64,000 nucleotides of DNA from Lingula anatina (Eukaryota > Brachiopoda > Lingulata > Lingulida > Lingulidae): positions 707,376 through 771,375 of the forward strand of contig NW_019775669.1 of the NCBI RefSeq assembly GCF_001039355.2, given 5' to 3'. Of this stretch, positions 9,452 through 20,046 are shown one piece after another. The stretch's first letter is position 1; each line of letters starts with the position of its first letter. Both the position numbers and the translations under genes were made by a program. The notes beneath the pieces are model-generated. The model saw nothing but the letters and a program-made list of their open reading frames with translations, did not search any database and had not been told where the DNA came from.

Positions 9452-10333
9452 AAACAGTACAATAAGGCTATTGAAGACTGTACCAAAGCACTAGAACTTA
9501 ATCCTAATTATCTCAAAGCACTTTTAAGGAGGGCAGAAATGTATGAAAAGACTGAAAAATTAGATGAGGCATTAGAAGATTACAAAAAATTAATTGAAAT
9601 GGATCCAACACAACATACTGTGAGGGAAGCATGTATTGTAAGTCTGGTATCATAAAAACAGTCTCAAATACTACATATTTGTGTTACATGGTTTTCTGTA
9701 ATGTGCCCATGTGTAGTAAGTGAAATATTAAAATGGTGGTCATATATGTTTAAAAGCATTGCAAATTTGCAATAGAAAAAATGCAAATAGTACTAAAATG
9801 TAACAGTGCAATATTTAATTAAATTTAAAGATATTAAAATAATTACAAGTCAGCATATTGTTTTTATTCATAAGAGAACTAATCAGTGAACTTTTGAATC
9901 TGATTTAATCTGTGTTTATTTTCATCTCTTCAGCGATTGCCACAGCAAATAACAGAAAGAAATGAGAAAATGAAAGATGAAACGATAGGTAATTTTTATC
10001 TTTCAGTCCTACATTTTGAAATATTTTACATTAAAGCAAAATCTTTTAGACTGGTCTTTTGCTCTTTGATTTGAATAAAAATCAACATTTTTATTAAAAA
10101 TTTGATTCTTGAAACATTTGAGTTTTGTATTCATCTTATCATTCAGAGCAATTGTCAAAGTATTTATATTTTCTCATTCTAGGAAAGTTAAAAGAAATGG
10201 GGAACATGGTACTAAATGCCCTTTGGAATGTCTACTGACAATTTCAAATTACAGCAAGATCCAAATACAGGATCATATTCTGTGCAGTTTCAACAAAATG
10301 CAAAATAGATTGAAAAAATATCAAGGGTGGTGA
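9452..10333 (+). pseudogene. TTC1: TTC1 3' half, frameshifted
   Basis: Three consecutive exons of TTC1. Exon 9452-9637 is open and encodes a TPR helix pair (RRAEMYEKTEKLDEALEDYK). Exon 9934-9988 encodes RLPQQITERNEKMKDETI. The last exon from 10183 starts GKLKEMGNMVL. All three match the C-terminal half of TTC1, a co-chaperone-type TPR adaptor. In the last exon an extra T near 10217 shifts the frame, giving a stop a few codons later, where the copies at 27923 and 30651 stay open. No upstream TPR exon is visible, so this is a partial, broken copy. Confidence 0.75.
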
Positions 10334-11330
10334 TCCTTTATACCACAAGTACAAGTTTACCAGGTATTGGTCCAGTCAGAAGCTGCAATTAGAACTTTTC
10401 TAAAATAGAGAATGTAGCTGGCTTCATCATCCTTTAGATGCCTTAAATGGTTTAGCTCAGTAGCAAGATTATTCTGATATTTATCAACTTGTTTAAAGGG
10501 GTACCACACAGCAGATATTCCTAACATAAGCCAACTAAAAACTATAAGGGATAAAGACATAAGAATTTGCTTGATAGGCAAAATGACTGCTCAGGCATGG
10601 GTTTTTTTTAAATATTAATTTAAGGTGATTTTTAAATATTTCCTGCCAAAATGAAGTCTTGATGCCTATATCTTGTCTATCTACATAAGGAAGCAGTGCT
10701 GTGTCATCAATAGGTGCTGATGGTGAGAGAAAATCTGATTGTGAATAGAGTAAAACAAGACGCCTTTTAAACTTTTTGAGCAAGCAGGAAGGAAAAGACA
10801 TCTATTAACCCAAGAGAAAGAAATGCAGATTGTCCTTATTTTAGAGTACAATTCTTTTTATATCTGTTCGAGTTAAAGAAAACAATCTATGGCCTCATTC
10901 ATTCGATGTCTCTTTTGAGTTGGTTGTAGTTCACTTGGATATAAGACTGATTGCAACAATAAAATAATGCAATTTGTTGTCTTTATATGATTTCTTTATC
11001 ATAAATATATATACATATGTGATATGTACATAACTTTTCACATAAATATAATAAATGTGTACAAATTAAGTAACTGATGCTGCAAGACAAATAATAATAA
11101 TAACGAACAACTTTTTATATATATTTACCATGGTATTCTATTTACATATGTACAAACATGAAACAAAAAATTCATGTTTACTATATACAACCTGAACAAG
11201 TAAAAGCTCTCAAGATTGTTCATAATGTCCATTACAGTTAATGGGTGCATATACATGGGTGGTTTTTCATGCATGCACAAGGTCCAAGTTATTTTTTCAT
11301 ACAGTTTTTATGAAAAAAAAAATAGTCATT
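10334..11330. other. TTC1 3' flank plus flank of copy B
   Basis: No gene. Up to about 10,860 the sequence is the untranslated tail of the TTC1 copy, parallel to 3515-3780 and 8530-8790. From about 10,980 it becomes the repeated 3' flank of the unknown gene, parallel to 1-323. Confidence 0.55.
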
Positions 11331-12690
11331 TTAGTGCTTCATTAACAGTCGTAGCTTTGCCATCAACCAAGATTTTAATTTTTTCACCCTGCTAAGGATG
11401 GTAGTCCTGGGCTGGGACACTGTATATAAAGGAAAAGCATATTTGTGAAATGAGACACAAATTATCTCTTTAAAAAATTTCATTGAGGTATACTATTCAC
11501 ATCTTGATATTTATACAGATACCAAATTTAGAACGGGAAAGATTAAGAAGAATGGAAAAAAATTTACATTGAATTCTGCTAGTTGTTGAATAATGAAATA
11601 AAATACCTTTTCCCTCTGTAGTTGGAGCTAAGTTTTCATCATCAAGAGGGATATCTACAAATCCTGTGGAAAAACAAAAATTATTGTCAAGGCGAAATAT
11701 CATGGTGCCGTATTAGAATTGTAGTTGTATTTGTGTAAGGAAGGGATCTTTTCTATACTATACAATATGTTAAATATGCTATGCTTGGGTGAAAAAAAAA
11801 GTAGAATAACCTTTGCACTTCACAACATTTGAGTAGCTAACTGTCGTTTAAGAAAAAAATGTGAACAGTTTTGGATTTCATATTTGCTTGTACGCCGTTA
11901 AGCCCTGAGACTTTACCTTGATCAATACTGCTTAGTAGCTAACTGTCATTTAAGAAAAAAATGTGAACAATTTTGGGTTTCATATTTACATGTTAGACTA
12001 AAGTCCTGATACTCTACCTTGATCAATACTGCTTTCCTTTTCCCAAAATGTGCGACAGCCAAAGGTAGAATCTATCTGCACAAACACAGCCTCTCTCTGT
12101 ACCCGCTCTGGGACTAGAACACCGCTGCTGGGTGTAAGTTTTCTCAGGTGATAGATGCCCTCCACAGCTGAAATAAGGTAAAATCATGGAAATATTTGCT
12201 GTTAAAATACAAGCTATATTAATAAATGAATGGAAAGGATCCATATCTGCATTTGAAAAAAAAACAATCATAAAGAATTCATTTTATCTCAGGCATTTGT
12301 TTTATACTATTTCCAATGCTGAAAATTTACAAACATGAAGGTAGGCTTTTACCTTGAAGTACACAGTCATCTTTTCCAAAAAATGTACAGCAGCCATTTG
12401 TGGAAACTGCCTGTACAAATACATTGTCTTTTTGTTCCTGCTTTGGAACTAGAACAGCAACATTGGGTGTACTGTTTTGTGGATGGTAAATGCCCTTAAG
12501 GCCTGGAAATGAAAAATAAATATTGATGTTAGATTCATGCATCTTTAATAACAGTCATATCAAGAATAAAAGATGTGCTTCTGATTTTGAAAACCTTCAC
12601 ATGCAAACAAATGCCCCTAGCTATTTGCTCACCTTTTTCATCACTCCATCTTTCTATCATTTCCATAACAAAGGACTCCAATTTTAACAT
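11331..12690 (-). CDS. Unknown five-exon gene, copy B (167 aa)
   Basis: Same architecture as copy A. Coding exons on the minus strand are 12690-12633, 12502-12353, 12167-12018, 11663-11607 and 11419-11331 (504 nt), all junctions phase 1 with GT-AG borders. The two 150-nt exons again encode the paired 50-residue units (GIYHPQNSTPNVAVLVPKQE and GIYHLRKLTPSSGVLVPERV). The acidic linker reads GFVDIPLDDENLAPTTEGK and the basic tail ends in LLMKH. Most differences from A are substitutions that leave the frame open. Intron 3 contains a roughly 100-bp internal duplication (about 11,840-12,040). Function unknown. Confidence 0.6.
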
Positions 12691-13048
12691 TTTAAACTGA
12701 AAATGTTGAGAAAATAAAAAACTAAATAAAAAATCATATAAACAATAACACCCTAACAAGAAATAAGAAAAAGAATGAATAATTTTTTTAATGAAAGAAA
12801 GTAAGAAAAGGAAAGACAGAAAAAAATAATTAAACCAATGAATAACAATGAAAGCAAATATAAATGTTATGACAGATAATTCCAACTCGAAGTGGCAGTT
12901 GGATTCCTGTTTGGGTAAGAGTAAAAGAAATCTAGGAAACTTTCAAAACATATGATAAAAACCCCATTCAAGAAATTTTTCAATAAAAACAATTATTTGG
13001 CTTGTCCTCATTTGGTGTTTATTTATTTCATTTTTGAAGGTTCTTCTG

Positions 13049-13049
<1 letters not shown>

Positions 13050-13090
<41 letters not shown>
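13050..13090. repeat. Poly(T) tract
   Basis: A run of about 41 T residues in the first intron of copy B. The corresponding place in copy A (near 1940) has only about 10 T residues, so this is a length-variable homopolymer. Confidence 0.9.
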
Positions 13091-13095
<5 letters not shown>

Positions 13096-13433
13096 AAAAT
13101 GGAGCTCAAATGAGTTAACATGAGAATGTGGGATACACACTGGCGAAAAACATCAAGGATAAATGGTGCTTTTTGTATTAAATTTTGTTCACTTTTTTGA
13201 AACTTTCAAATGGTCAAAGCTGTAAATCTAAATGTCCGGGAGAAGGTTTTGCCTATAGCCGTACGAAAATTTCTTTTGCCGATTTTTCGTAAAATGTATG
13301 CCCACATGCATAAAAAACATATAAGAAGAAAAGTAACTGGCGTGACTTAATTACTCTAGCATATAAAACATTATAAAAATATTATTGTCTTCGATTAAAT
13401 GAAAATATCTACCTGAATTTTTTCGATACTCAC

Positions 13434-13690
13434 CTCGCTCATTGAAAAAATGCGCAAATCTGCCCGCTTTTGTTGCTAGGCACGCTCTCCAATGTGATTG
13501 GCTGAAAGTTCGCTGAAACTCGAGCGTTTACGTATTTTTCCGCCTCCGACATACATGGGAAAAGAGCGACGCCTGAATTATTTCACAATATTTAATCGGT
13601 TGCCAGGATTCCATATCCCGTAATGAGCGATGGATGCTGTCAAATACAGTATACATTTCATTACAAAATACAGTAGGCACGTTGCCAAAG
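13434..13690. promoter_or_regulatory. Bidirectional promoter block of module B
   Basis: Counterpart of 2207-2460 with the same CCAAT/ATTGG pair and GTTGCTAGG motif. The short ATG frame on the minus strand (from 13552) is broken here by one extra G in the AGCGGGCAG string, which supports a non-coding role for the block. The plus side ends in a strong donor (GATGGTAAGT near 13690). Confidence 0.5.
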
Positions 13691-14640
13691 ATGGTAAGTC
13701 TTTTTCTCAGTCAGAATTCTCTGATATTCTCGTTTTGTTCATTCAAATAAGGCAATATCCTGGGAATAATTTACACGTGAAATTAAACTTCTTTCATTAT
13801 TATTTCAGAACTTCAAAACACAATTTTGAAAGCTACGAGGACTTAAAAGCTATAAACCTGCGTACGTCTTTGACTTCATAACTTCCAACCCGTAATTTCA
13901 TTTATTATTCACGTGAAATTTGCTGAGCAAAAAGTCAATTTTGTAAGTCGGCATTATTTTAACAAAAGTTATTGTTTTTTTTCATGTAGATCTACTTTAA
14001 CTGTGTTCGCTCCATCAATGCCAAACCGTTTTTTTTTTTTTTTTTTTTTTTCTTAATCTTTGTTGAGGTGTTTTGTTCAGGAAAAAGACCCCTTTCACTT
14101 TTTTATATATCAGCATGATAAAAAAAAGCTTTAAATATATCTTGTAACACAGCTTCATGTAGACTTAAAGGGCCTAGCAATTAAATTTCAGAGTGGTTTT
14201 ATTTTAGCTTTAAATGCTATATAGGCCACTGTAAGGATAGCATGTGTGGTAGGTGCATTGTAAGTGTATTATTACAAATACTGGTCTTAGATATTAGAGT
14301 GGTGATGTGTGGTCAATAGGTGCTGTTGGTGAGAGCAAATGGGATTGCATGTAAAGTGATAATAAAAACACCATTTTTACTTTTTGTTTTCAGCAAGCAG
14401 AGGAGAATAGACATCTATTTTCTTAAGATGAAGAAATGCAGATTGTCCTTAGAGCAGGGGATTCTGCAGGATTTGCATCACAGTAGGTCAACATTCCAAA
14501 ACGTTGATCTGTAATTTGGCAATTTGGTCACCAATTTACAGGAAATCCAACTACAAATATACTGTCATTCCCAAAAATTTCATAAGCCATCCAGCCTTTT
14601 TTGAAAAACATAGGTTGTCTATTGATTCCACAGGCCATCT
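13630..14640 (+). pseudogene. TTC1: Decayed TTC1 copy, module B
   Basis: Parallel to 2399-3990 but shorter. A deletion joins about 14,295 (equivalent to about 3,165) directly to the equivalent of about 3,640, removing the ruined exon region. A poly(T) tract replaces sequence near 14,027-14,051. Nothing in it can encode a TPR protein. Confidence 0.6.
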
Positions 14641-14689
14641 AAATTAACACTGGATGGCTATCTGGGAAAAAACTTGCCTTACGCCCCAT

Positions 14690-14910
14690 TTCCATAGATT
14701 TTTAGATCGATCTATCCCTGTGGGGAGTCTCACTAGATTACTGTCAGCTTGGCCGGTTTAAGCGTCTGTCCTGCCTACTAAAAGCTGTAAGGCGATAATT
14801 AACTATGGTGCCCGCTCGGCTGACTGCAATTTAGCGTGAACCCCCAGGGAGTTAGGTTGATCCAAAACTTAATCTTTAGATTGATCTAAATCTCTCGACC
14901 CTGAGGGTCA
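14690..14910. mobile_element. Short inverted-repeat element, copy 2
   Basis: Same element at the same relative place as 4020-4270, so it was duplicated with its flanks and did not insert independently. The right end is shortened: the second AGATCTATTG-type motif present near 4225-4250 is missing. Confidence 0.6.
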
Positions 14911-15235
14911 ATTTGATCTTTTTATGTCTTGTAACACAGCTTAAGATAACAATATGTGGCCTCTTTCAGTCTCTATAAATATAAAAACGTAGTGATTGTA
15001 GCTTGGATAAATGACTGACTGTTACAAGTAAATTAATGAATGCAGTTTTTTTACATGCTTGTTTTTATATTAAATATAAATTGATATATATGAAATACAC
15101 ATGATTTGAGGGGAATTGACATCAGTATTATAAGTAATGCAGATTAAGCAATTTATTTTTGTAAAAAAAAAAAATAATACTTTAATGTTGAATATACTTT
15201 TCATATGTATATGTCCATTCCATTCCATTCATTAT

Positions 15236-15865
15236 GCCTCTATCTCCTCAGGGGAGCAAAGGGCCGCAGCAGCACTCTTCCAACGGATAAGATTGGTGAC
15301 AACATGCATCCCTGACGTACGGCGGTCTGTATCTGGAAGGGCTCAGTTACCTTTCCCTCGTGTATGACTTGGCAGGCTGCATCTTCATACAGCTGCTGAA
15401 TGATGGTGATGTACTTTGGGGGAAAGCCATAGTGCTGCATCAGTTTCCAGATGCCCTCCCTGTCCACGCTGTCAAATGCCTTCTGGAAGTCTACAAAAAC
15501 GCTGTACAGTGGTGTCTGCCACTCCTATGACTGCTCTATGATGTGGTTTGTACAGGATCTATCTTTGTAGAAGCCTGCTTGTTCATCTCGCAGGGTCTTG
15601 TTGAGGGCAGTCTTAAGTCTCTCCAAGATGACTTTTGACAGTACTTTTCCAGATATAGAAAGTAGTATAATCCCTCTCCAGTTGTTGCACAAGGTGAGGT
15701 CTCCTTTCTTAAGTAGTTTCACAATGCAGCCCTTCTTCCAGTCCTCTGGTACTGCTTCCTTCTCCCAGATCTTTACTAGCAATGGGTGCAGCATGTTTGT
15801 TGATATCTGGACATCTGCCTTCAGGGCTTCTGGTGGAATGCCATCTGGTCCTGCTGCTTTGCATT
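15236..15865 (-). mobile_element. RTE-like LINE fragment
   Basis: Antisense reverse-transcriptase fragment matching 4594-5240 at high identity, with the same terminal break after RQGCMLSPI and the same GKVLSK and DREGIWKLMQ-type motifs. A roughly 45-bp piece present in copy 1 near 4,900 is missing. It ends abruptly at about 15,865 inside the GPAAL codons and passes directly into the terminal-exon array. Confidence 0.8.
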
Positions 15866-17440
15866 CCATTCAAAACTGCAGTGAATTAATGGATGCATGT
15901 ACATGGGTATTTATTCATGCACAATGTCCAAGTAATTTTGCTCATACTGTTTATGAAAAAATTGTGAACAGTCATTTTAGTATTTGACTAGCTGTCGCAG
16001 CTTGGTCATGATCATCGATCCAAAACTTAAATTTTTTTATCCTGCTTAGGATGGGTGTCTTAATTCCTGGGCTTGGACACTTCCCAAAGGCTTTCACCAG
16101 CTGGCATCGTGGACTCTACTGGAGAAGACTCTACCTCAGCCATGCCGTTTTCGGTATTTGTTGTTGTGGTTTCTGTAACAGCTTGGTTTTTATAGAATAG
16201 AGATGTTAGCCCTATTCAAACCCCAACCTGGAGGGCCAGTGAGTGCTCTTTGTCTGGTTTCTACCCTTTAACATGTCTGACTTGGGTGACTCTCTCAGGA
16301 GATAACTCTCCCACCAGCATAGCTCTCAGGGTCCTCGAGACGCACAAGCCCCCCAACCAGCAACAAAGTTGCACTCTCTGGGAGGTATCATATATATATG
16401 TGTGCTATTCTATTTACCATTGTACAAATATTATGAAAAAAAATTACATGTGTTTTATGTACAACATGCACAGGCTTTTTCAGGAATGCTAATTAATTCC
16501 ATTCAAAACTGCAGTGAATGGATGCATAGATGGGTATTTGTTCATGCACAATGTCCAAGTGATTTTTCTTATACAGTTTATAAAAAAATTGTGAACAGTC
16601 ATTTTAGTATTTGATTAATTGTCGCAGCTTGGTCATGATCCAAGACTTAAATTTCTTCATCCTGCTTAGGATGGGTGTCTTCCTGGGCTTGGACACTACA
16701 TGTTTCGTATAGGTTTCTGATGTTCCAGGTCCCTATCCTGGTGTTGGCTTTGGTTGTCAGAAGAGTAGTCTGCGCACTGTCTTCCCAAAGGCTTTCACCA
16801 GCTGGCATCGTGGACTCTACTGGAGAAGACTCTACCTCAGCCATGCCGTTTTCGGTATTTGTTGTTGTGGTTTCTGTAACAGCTTGGTTTTTATAGAATA
16901 GAGATGTTAGCCCTATTCAAACCCCCAACCTGGAGGGCCAGTGAGTGCTCTTCGTCTGGTTTCTACCCTTTAACATGTCTGACTTGGGTGACTCTCCCAG
17001 GAGATAACTCTCCCACCAGCATAGCTCTCAGGGTCCTCGAGACGCACAAGCCCCCCAACCAGCAACAAAGTTGCACTCTCTGGGAGGTATCATATATATA
17101 TGTGTGCTATTCCATTCAAAACTGCAGTGAATGGATGCATAGATGGGTATTTGTTCATGCACAATGTCCAAGTGATTTTTCTCATACAGTTTATGAAAAA
17201 ATTGTGAACAGTCATTTTAGTATTTGATTAACTGGCGCAGCTTGGTCATGATCCAAAACTTAAATTTCTTTATCCTGCTTAGGATGTGTTTCTTCCTGGG
17301 CTTGGACACTATATGTAAAGGAAAAAGTTTATATTTAAACAGGGGCACATATTTTCTCTGTAAAGAATTTTTAAAGACATATTTATAGATCTTGGTTATA
17401 ATACAAATGTCAAATTGGCTACATTTCACTTGGGATGATT
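15866..17440 (-). repeat. Terminal-exon array, first block, mixed with LINE 5' pieces
   Basis: Contains three copies of the last exon of the unknown gene on the minus strand (near 15,990-16,080, 16,612-16,697 and 17,226-17,309) with their flanks. The copies ending at 16,697 and 17,309 remain open, encode VSKPRKxxILSR and a basic tail, and end in LRQLIKY then TAA. Between them lie pieces of the 5' end of the RTE-like LINE (about 16,080-16,400 and 16,700-17,100), including a TRIGTWNIRNLY endonuclease start. I see no exons 1-3, so these are exon duplicates and not whole genes. Confidence 0.65.
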
Positions 17441-17467
17441 ATAAAACCATCTAACTCACTTGTTACA

Positions 17468-18329
17468 CCTTTTTTTTTTTTTTTTTTTTTTTTTTTGAAA
17501 ATTTATTTCTGCCATACAAATATCACTACAGCATAAGAATACATATGTATATAAATACATACCAGTACTAACCAAAGCATGCGCACTTACCACATATGAT
17601 GTCTTGATTGTGCAATGGGTGCATAGAAAGAAAAACATATTGTATATAGTTGCAGAGTTATCAGGTGAGAGTGTTTTCTATCAGGGCTTTGACACGATTC
17701 CATTTATTGATAGTTTGAATTTTCTTTTTGTCAGTCAGCAAGAAAGTAGATTACAGGTCAATGCACGTTGCGATAAGACTTGATATATGAGCATACATTA
17801 TTCCAGTTAGATATCTCAGCTTTTGCTCTGCATATAGTTATTAATTTCTTAATAAGCAATGCGACAATATGAAGACCCTGTAGCCTGATAGCAATGGCAC
17901 CCAAAAATAACATTTCTATTTCTCTCTCAAGCCGTAACTTGTAATTTTGTTGAATACTCTGAAGCAGACATGTCCATATGTTCTGGACATGCACACATTC
18001 CCATCATAAATGTTTTAATGTTTCGGCCTCAATATTACAGAAAGTTCATATCTGTGACTCGCTCAACTTCATTTTTTCCAACCGATAATTAGTAAAATAG
18101 ATACCATTATTGATCTTGAACTGTAATGTTTGTAAGCTGGCATCTTGAGTATACATAAAAGGTGCAGCGTAAATCAGAGCCCACGTTTCTTCTCCAAGTA
18201 AGATCCCAATTCTTGTTTCCCAGTACCCGTTAGCCCTGTTTAAGGATGGGTTGCTGTTTTTTAAGAGCATGTTATAAAAAAATGTTATCTTTTGATTTGA
18301 GTATTTTTATGTTATCATTCAAAATCCTG
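17468..18329 (-). mobile_element. L1/Tx1-like LINE 3' end, truncated at assembly join
   Basis: Starts with poly(T), the antisense of a poly(A) tail (17468-17496), and continues into the C-terminal zinc-finger region of an L1/Tx1-type ORF2. Hallmarks are the ETLKHL and WECVHVQNIW strings and ANGYWETRIGILLGEETW. It duplicates 19,990-20,876 nearly exactly and stops at the N at 18,330. Confidence 0.75.
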
Positions 18330-18330
18330 N
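18330..18330. other. Single-N assembly join
   Basis: A join between the truncated LINE 3' end on the left and the terminal-exon array on the right. The left side is a near-identical copy of sequence found again 2.5 kb to the right, as expected for overlapping contigs that were not merged. Confidence 0.75.
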
Positions 18331-19985
18331 CTGCCTTGTTCAGGAATGCTAATTAATTCCATTCAAAACTGCAGTGAATGGATGCATGTACTGTACATGG
18401 GTATTTGTTCATGCACAATGTCCAAGTGATTTTTCTCCTACAGTTTATGAAAAAATTGCGAACAGTCATTTCAGTATTTGACAAGCTGTCGCAGCTTTGT
18501 CATTATCCAAAACTTAAATTTCTTTATCCTGCTTAGGATGTGTCTTCCTGGGCTTGGACACTATATATCAAGGAAAAAGTTTATATGTTAAATGGGGCAC
18601 ATATATTCTCTGTAAAGAATTTTATTAAGACATATTTATAGATCTTGATTATAATACAAATGTCAAATACAAATACAAATGGGAGGTTTCATATAATTTA
18701 TGTGCGCTTTTCTATTTACTTATGTACAAATATTATGAAACAAAATTCACATTGTATTATGTACAACGTTCACAAGCTTTTTCAGGAATGCTAATTAATT
18801 CCACTCAAAACTGCAGTGAATGGATGCATGCACATGGGTATTTGTTCATGCACAATGTCCAAGTGATTTTTCTCCTACAGTTTATAAAAAAATGAACAGT
18901 CATTTCAGTATTTGACTAGCTGTCGCAGCTTGGTCATTATCCAAAACTTAAATTTCTTTATCCTGCTTAGGATGGGTGTCTTAATGGACTTGAACACTAT
19001 ATATCAAGGAAAAAGTTTATATGTAAAATGGGGCAAATATTTTCTCTGATTATAATACAAATGTCAAATACAAATGGGAGGTTTCATATATATGTGCGCT
19101 ATATATTCTATTTACATATGTACAAATATTATGAAACAAAATTACATGTGTAGTATGTACAACATGCACAAGCTTTTTCAGGAATGCTAATTAATTCCAT
19201 TCAAAACTGCAGTGAATGGATGCATGTACTGTACATGGGTATTTGTTCATGCACAATGTCCAAGTGATTTTTCTCATACAGTTTATGAAAACAAAAATGA
19301 AGAACAGTCATTTTAGTATTTGACTAGTTGTTGCAGCTTTGTCATTATCCAACATTTTAATTTCTTTATCCTACTTAGGATGTGCCTTTCTGGGCTTGGA
19401 CACTATATATCAAGGAAAAAGTTTATATGTAAAATGGGGCACATATATTCACTGTAAAGAATTTTATTAAGACATATTTATAGATCTTGATTATAATACA
19501 AATGTCAAATACAAATACAAATGGGAGGTTTCATATATATGTGCGCTATATATTCTATTTACATATGTACAAATATTATGAAACAAAGTTACATGTGTAT
19601 TATGTACTACATGCACAAGCTTTTTCAGGAATGCTAATTAATTCCACTCAAAACTGCAGTGAATGGATGCATGTACATGGGTATTTGTTTATGCACAATG
19701 TCCATGTGATTTTTCTCATACAGTTTATGAAAAAAATTGTGAACAGTCATTTCAGTATTTGACTAGCTGTCGCAGCTTTGTCATTATCCAGCATTTTAAT
19801 TTCTTTATCCTACTTAGGATGTGCCTTTCTGGGCTTGGACACTTTAATCAAGGAAAAAGTTATATGTAAAATGGGGCACATATATTCTCTGTAAAGAATT
19901 TTATTAAGACATATTTATAGATCTTGATTATAATACAAATGTCAAATTGGGTACACATCACTTGGGATGATTATGAAACCATCTA
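18331..19985 (-). repeat. Tandem array of terminal-exon units, about 400-440 bp each
   Basis: Four successive units, each containing the unknown gene's last exon (minus strand; acceptors near 18,562, 18,996, 19,402 and 19,842) plus about 350 bp of flank (GGAATGCTAATTAATTCCA, CAAATGGGAGGTTTCATA). The exon near 18,996 is open. Those near 18,562 and 19,402 have 2-bp or similar deletions that end the frame early. A tandem array of a last exon without the rest of the gene suggests unequal exchange. Confidence 0.7.
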
Positions 19986-19989
19986 GCTC

Positions 19990-20006
19990 ACTTTTTTTTT
20001 TTTTTT

Positions 20007-20046
<40 letters not shown>

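Noticed and set aside
12943-13140. 65-codon frame with a poly-lysine run
   Set aside because: It is just the antisense of the poly(T) tract at 13,050-13,090.
15866-19985. CRISPR-like or satellite array
   Set aside because: Units of 400-440 bp that contain a splice acceptor and coding tail are gene-exon duplicates. There is no short-repeat/spacer pattern.
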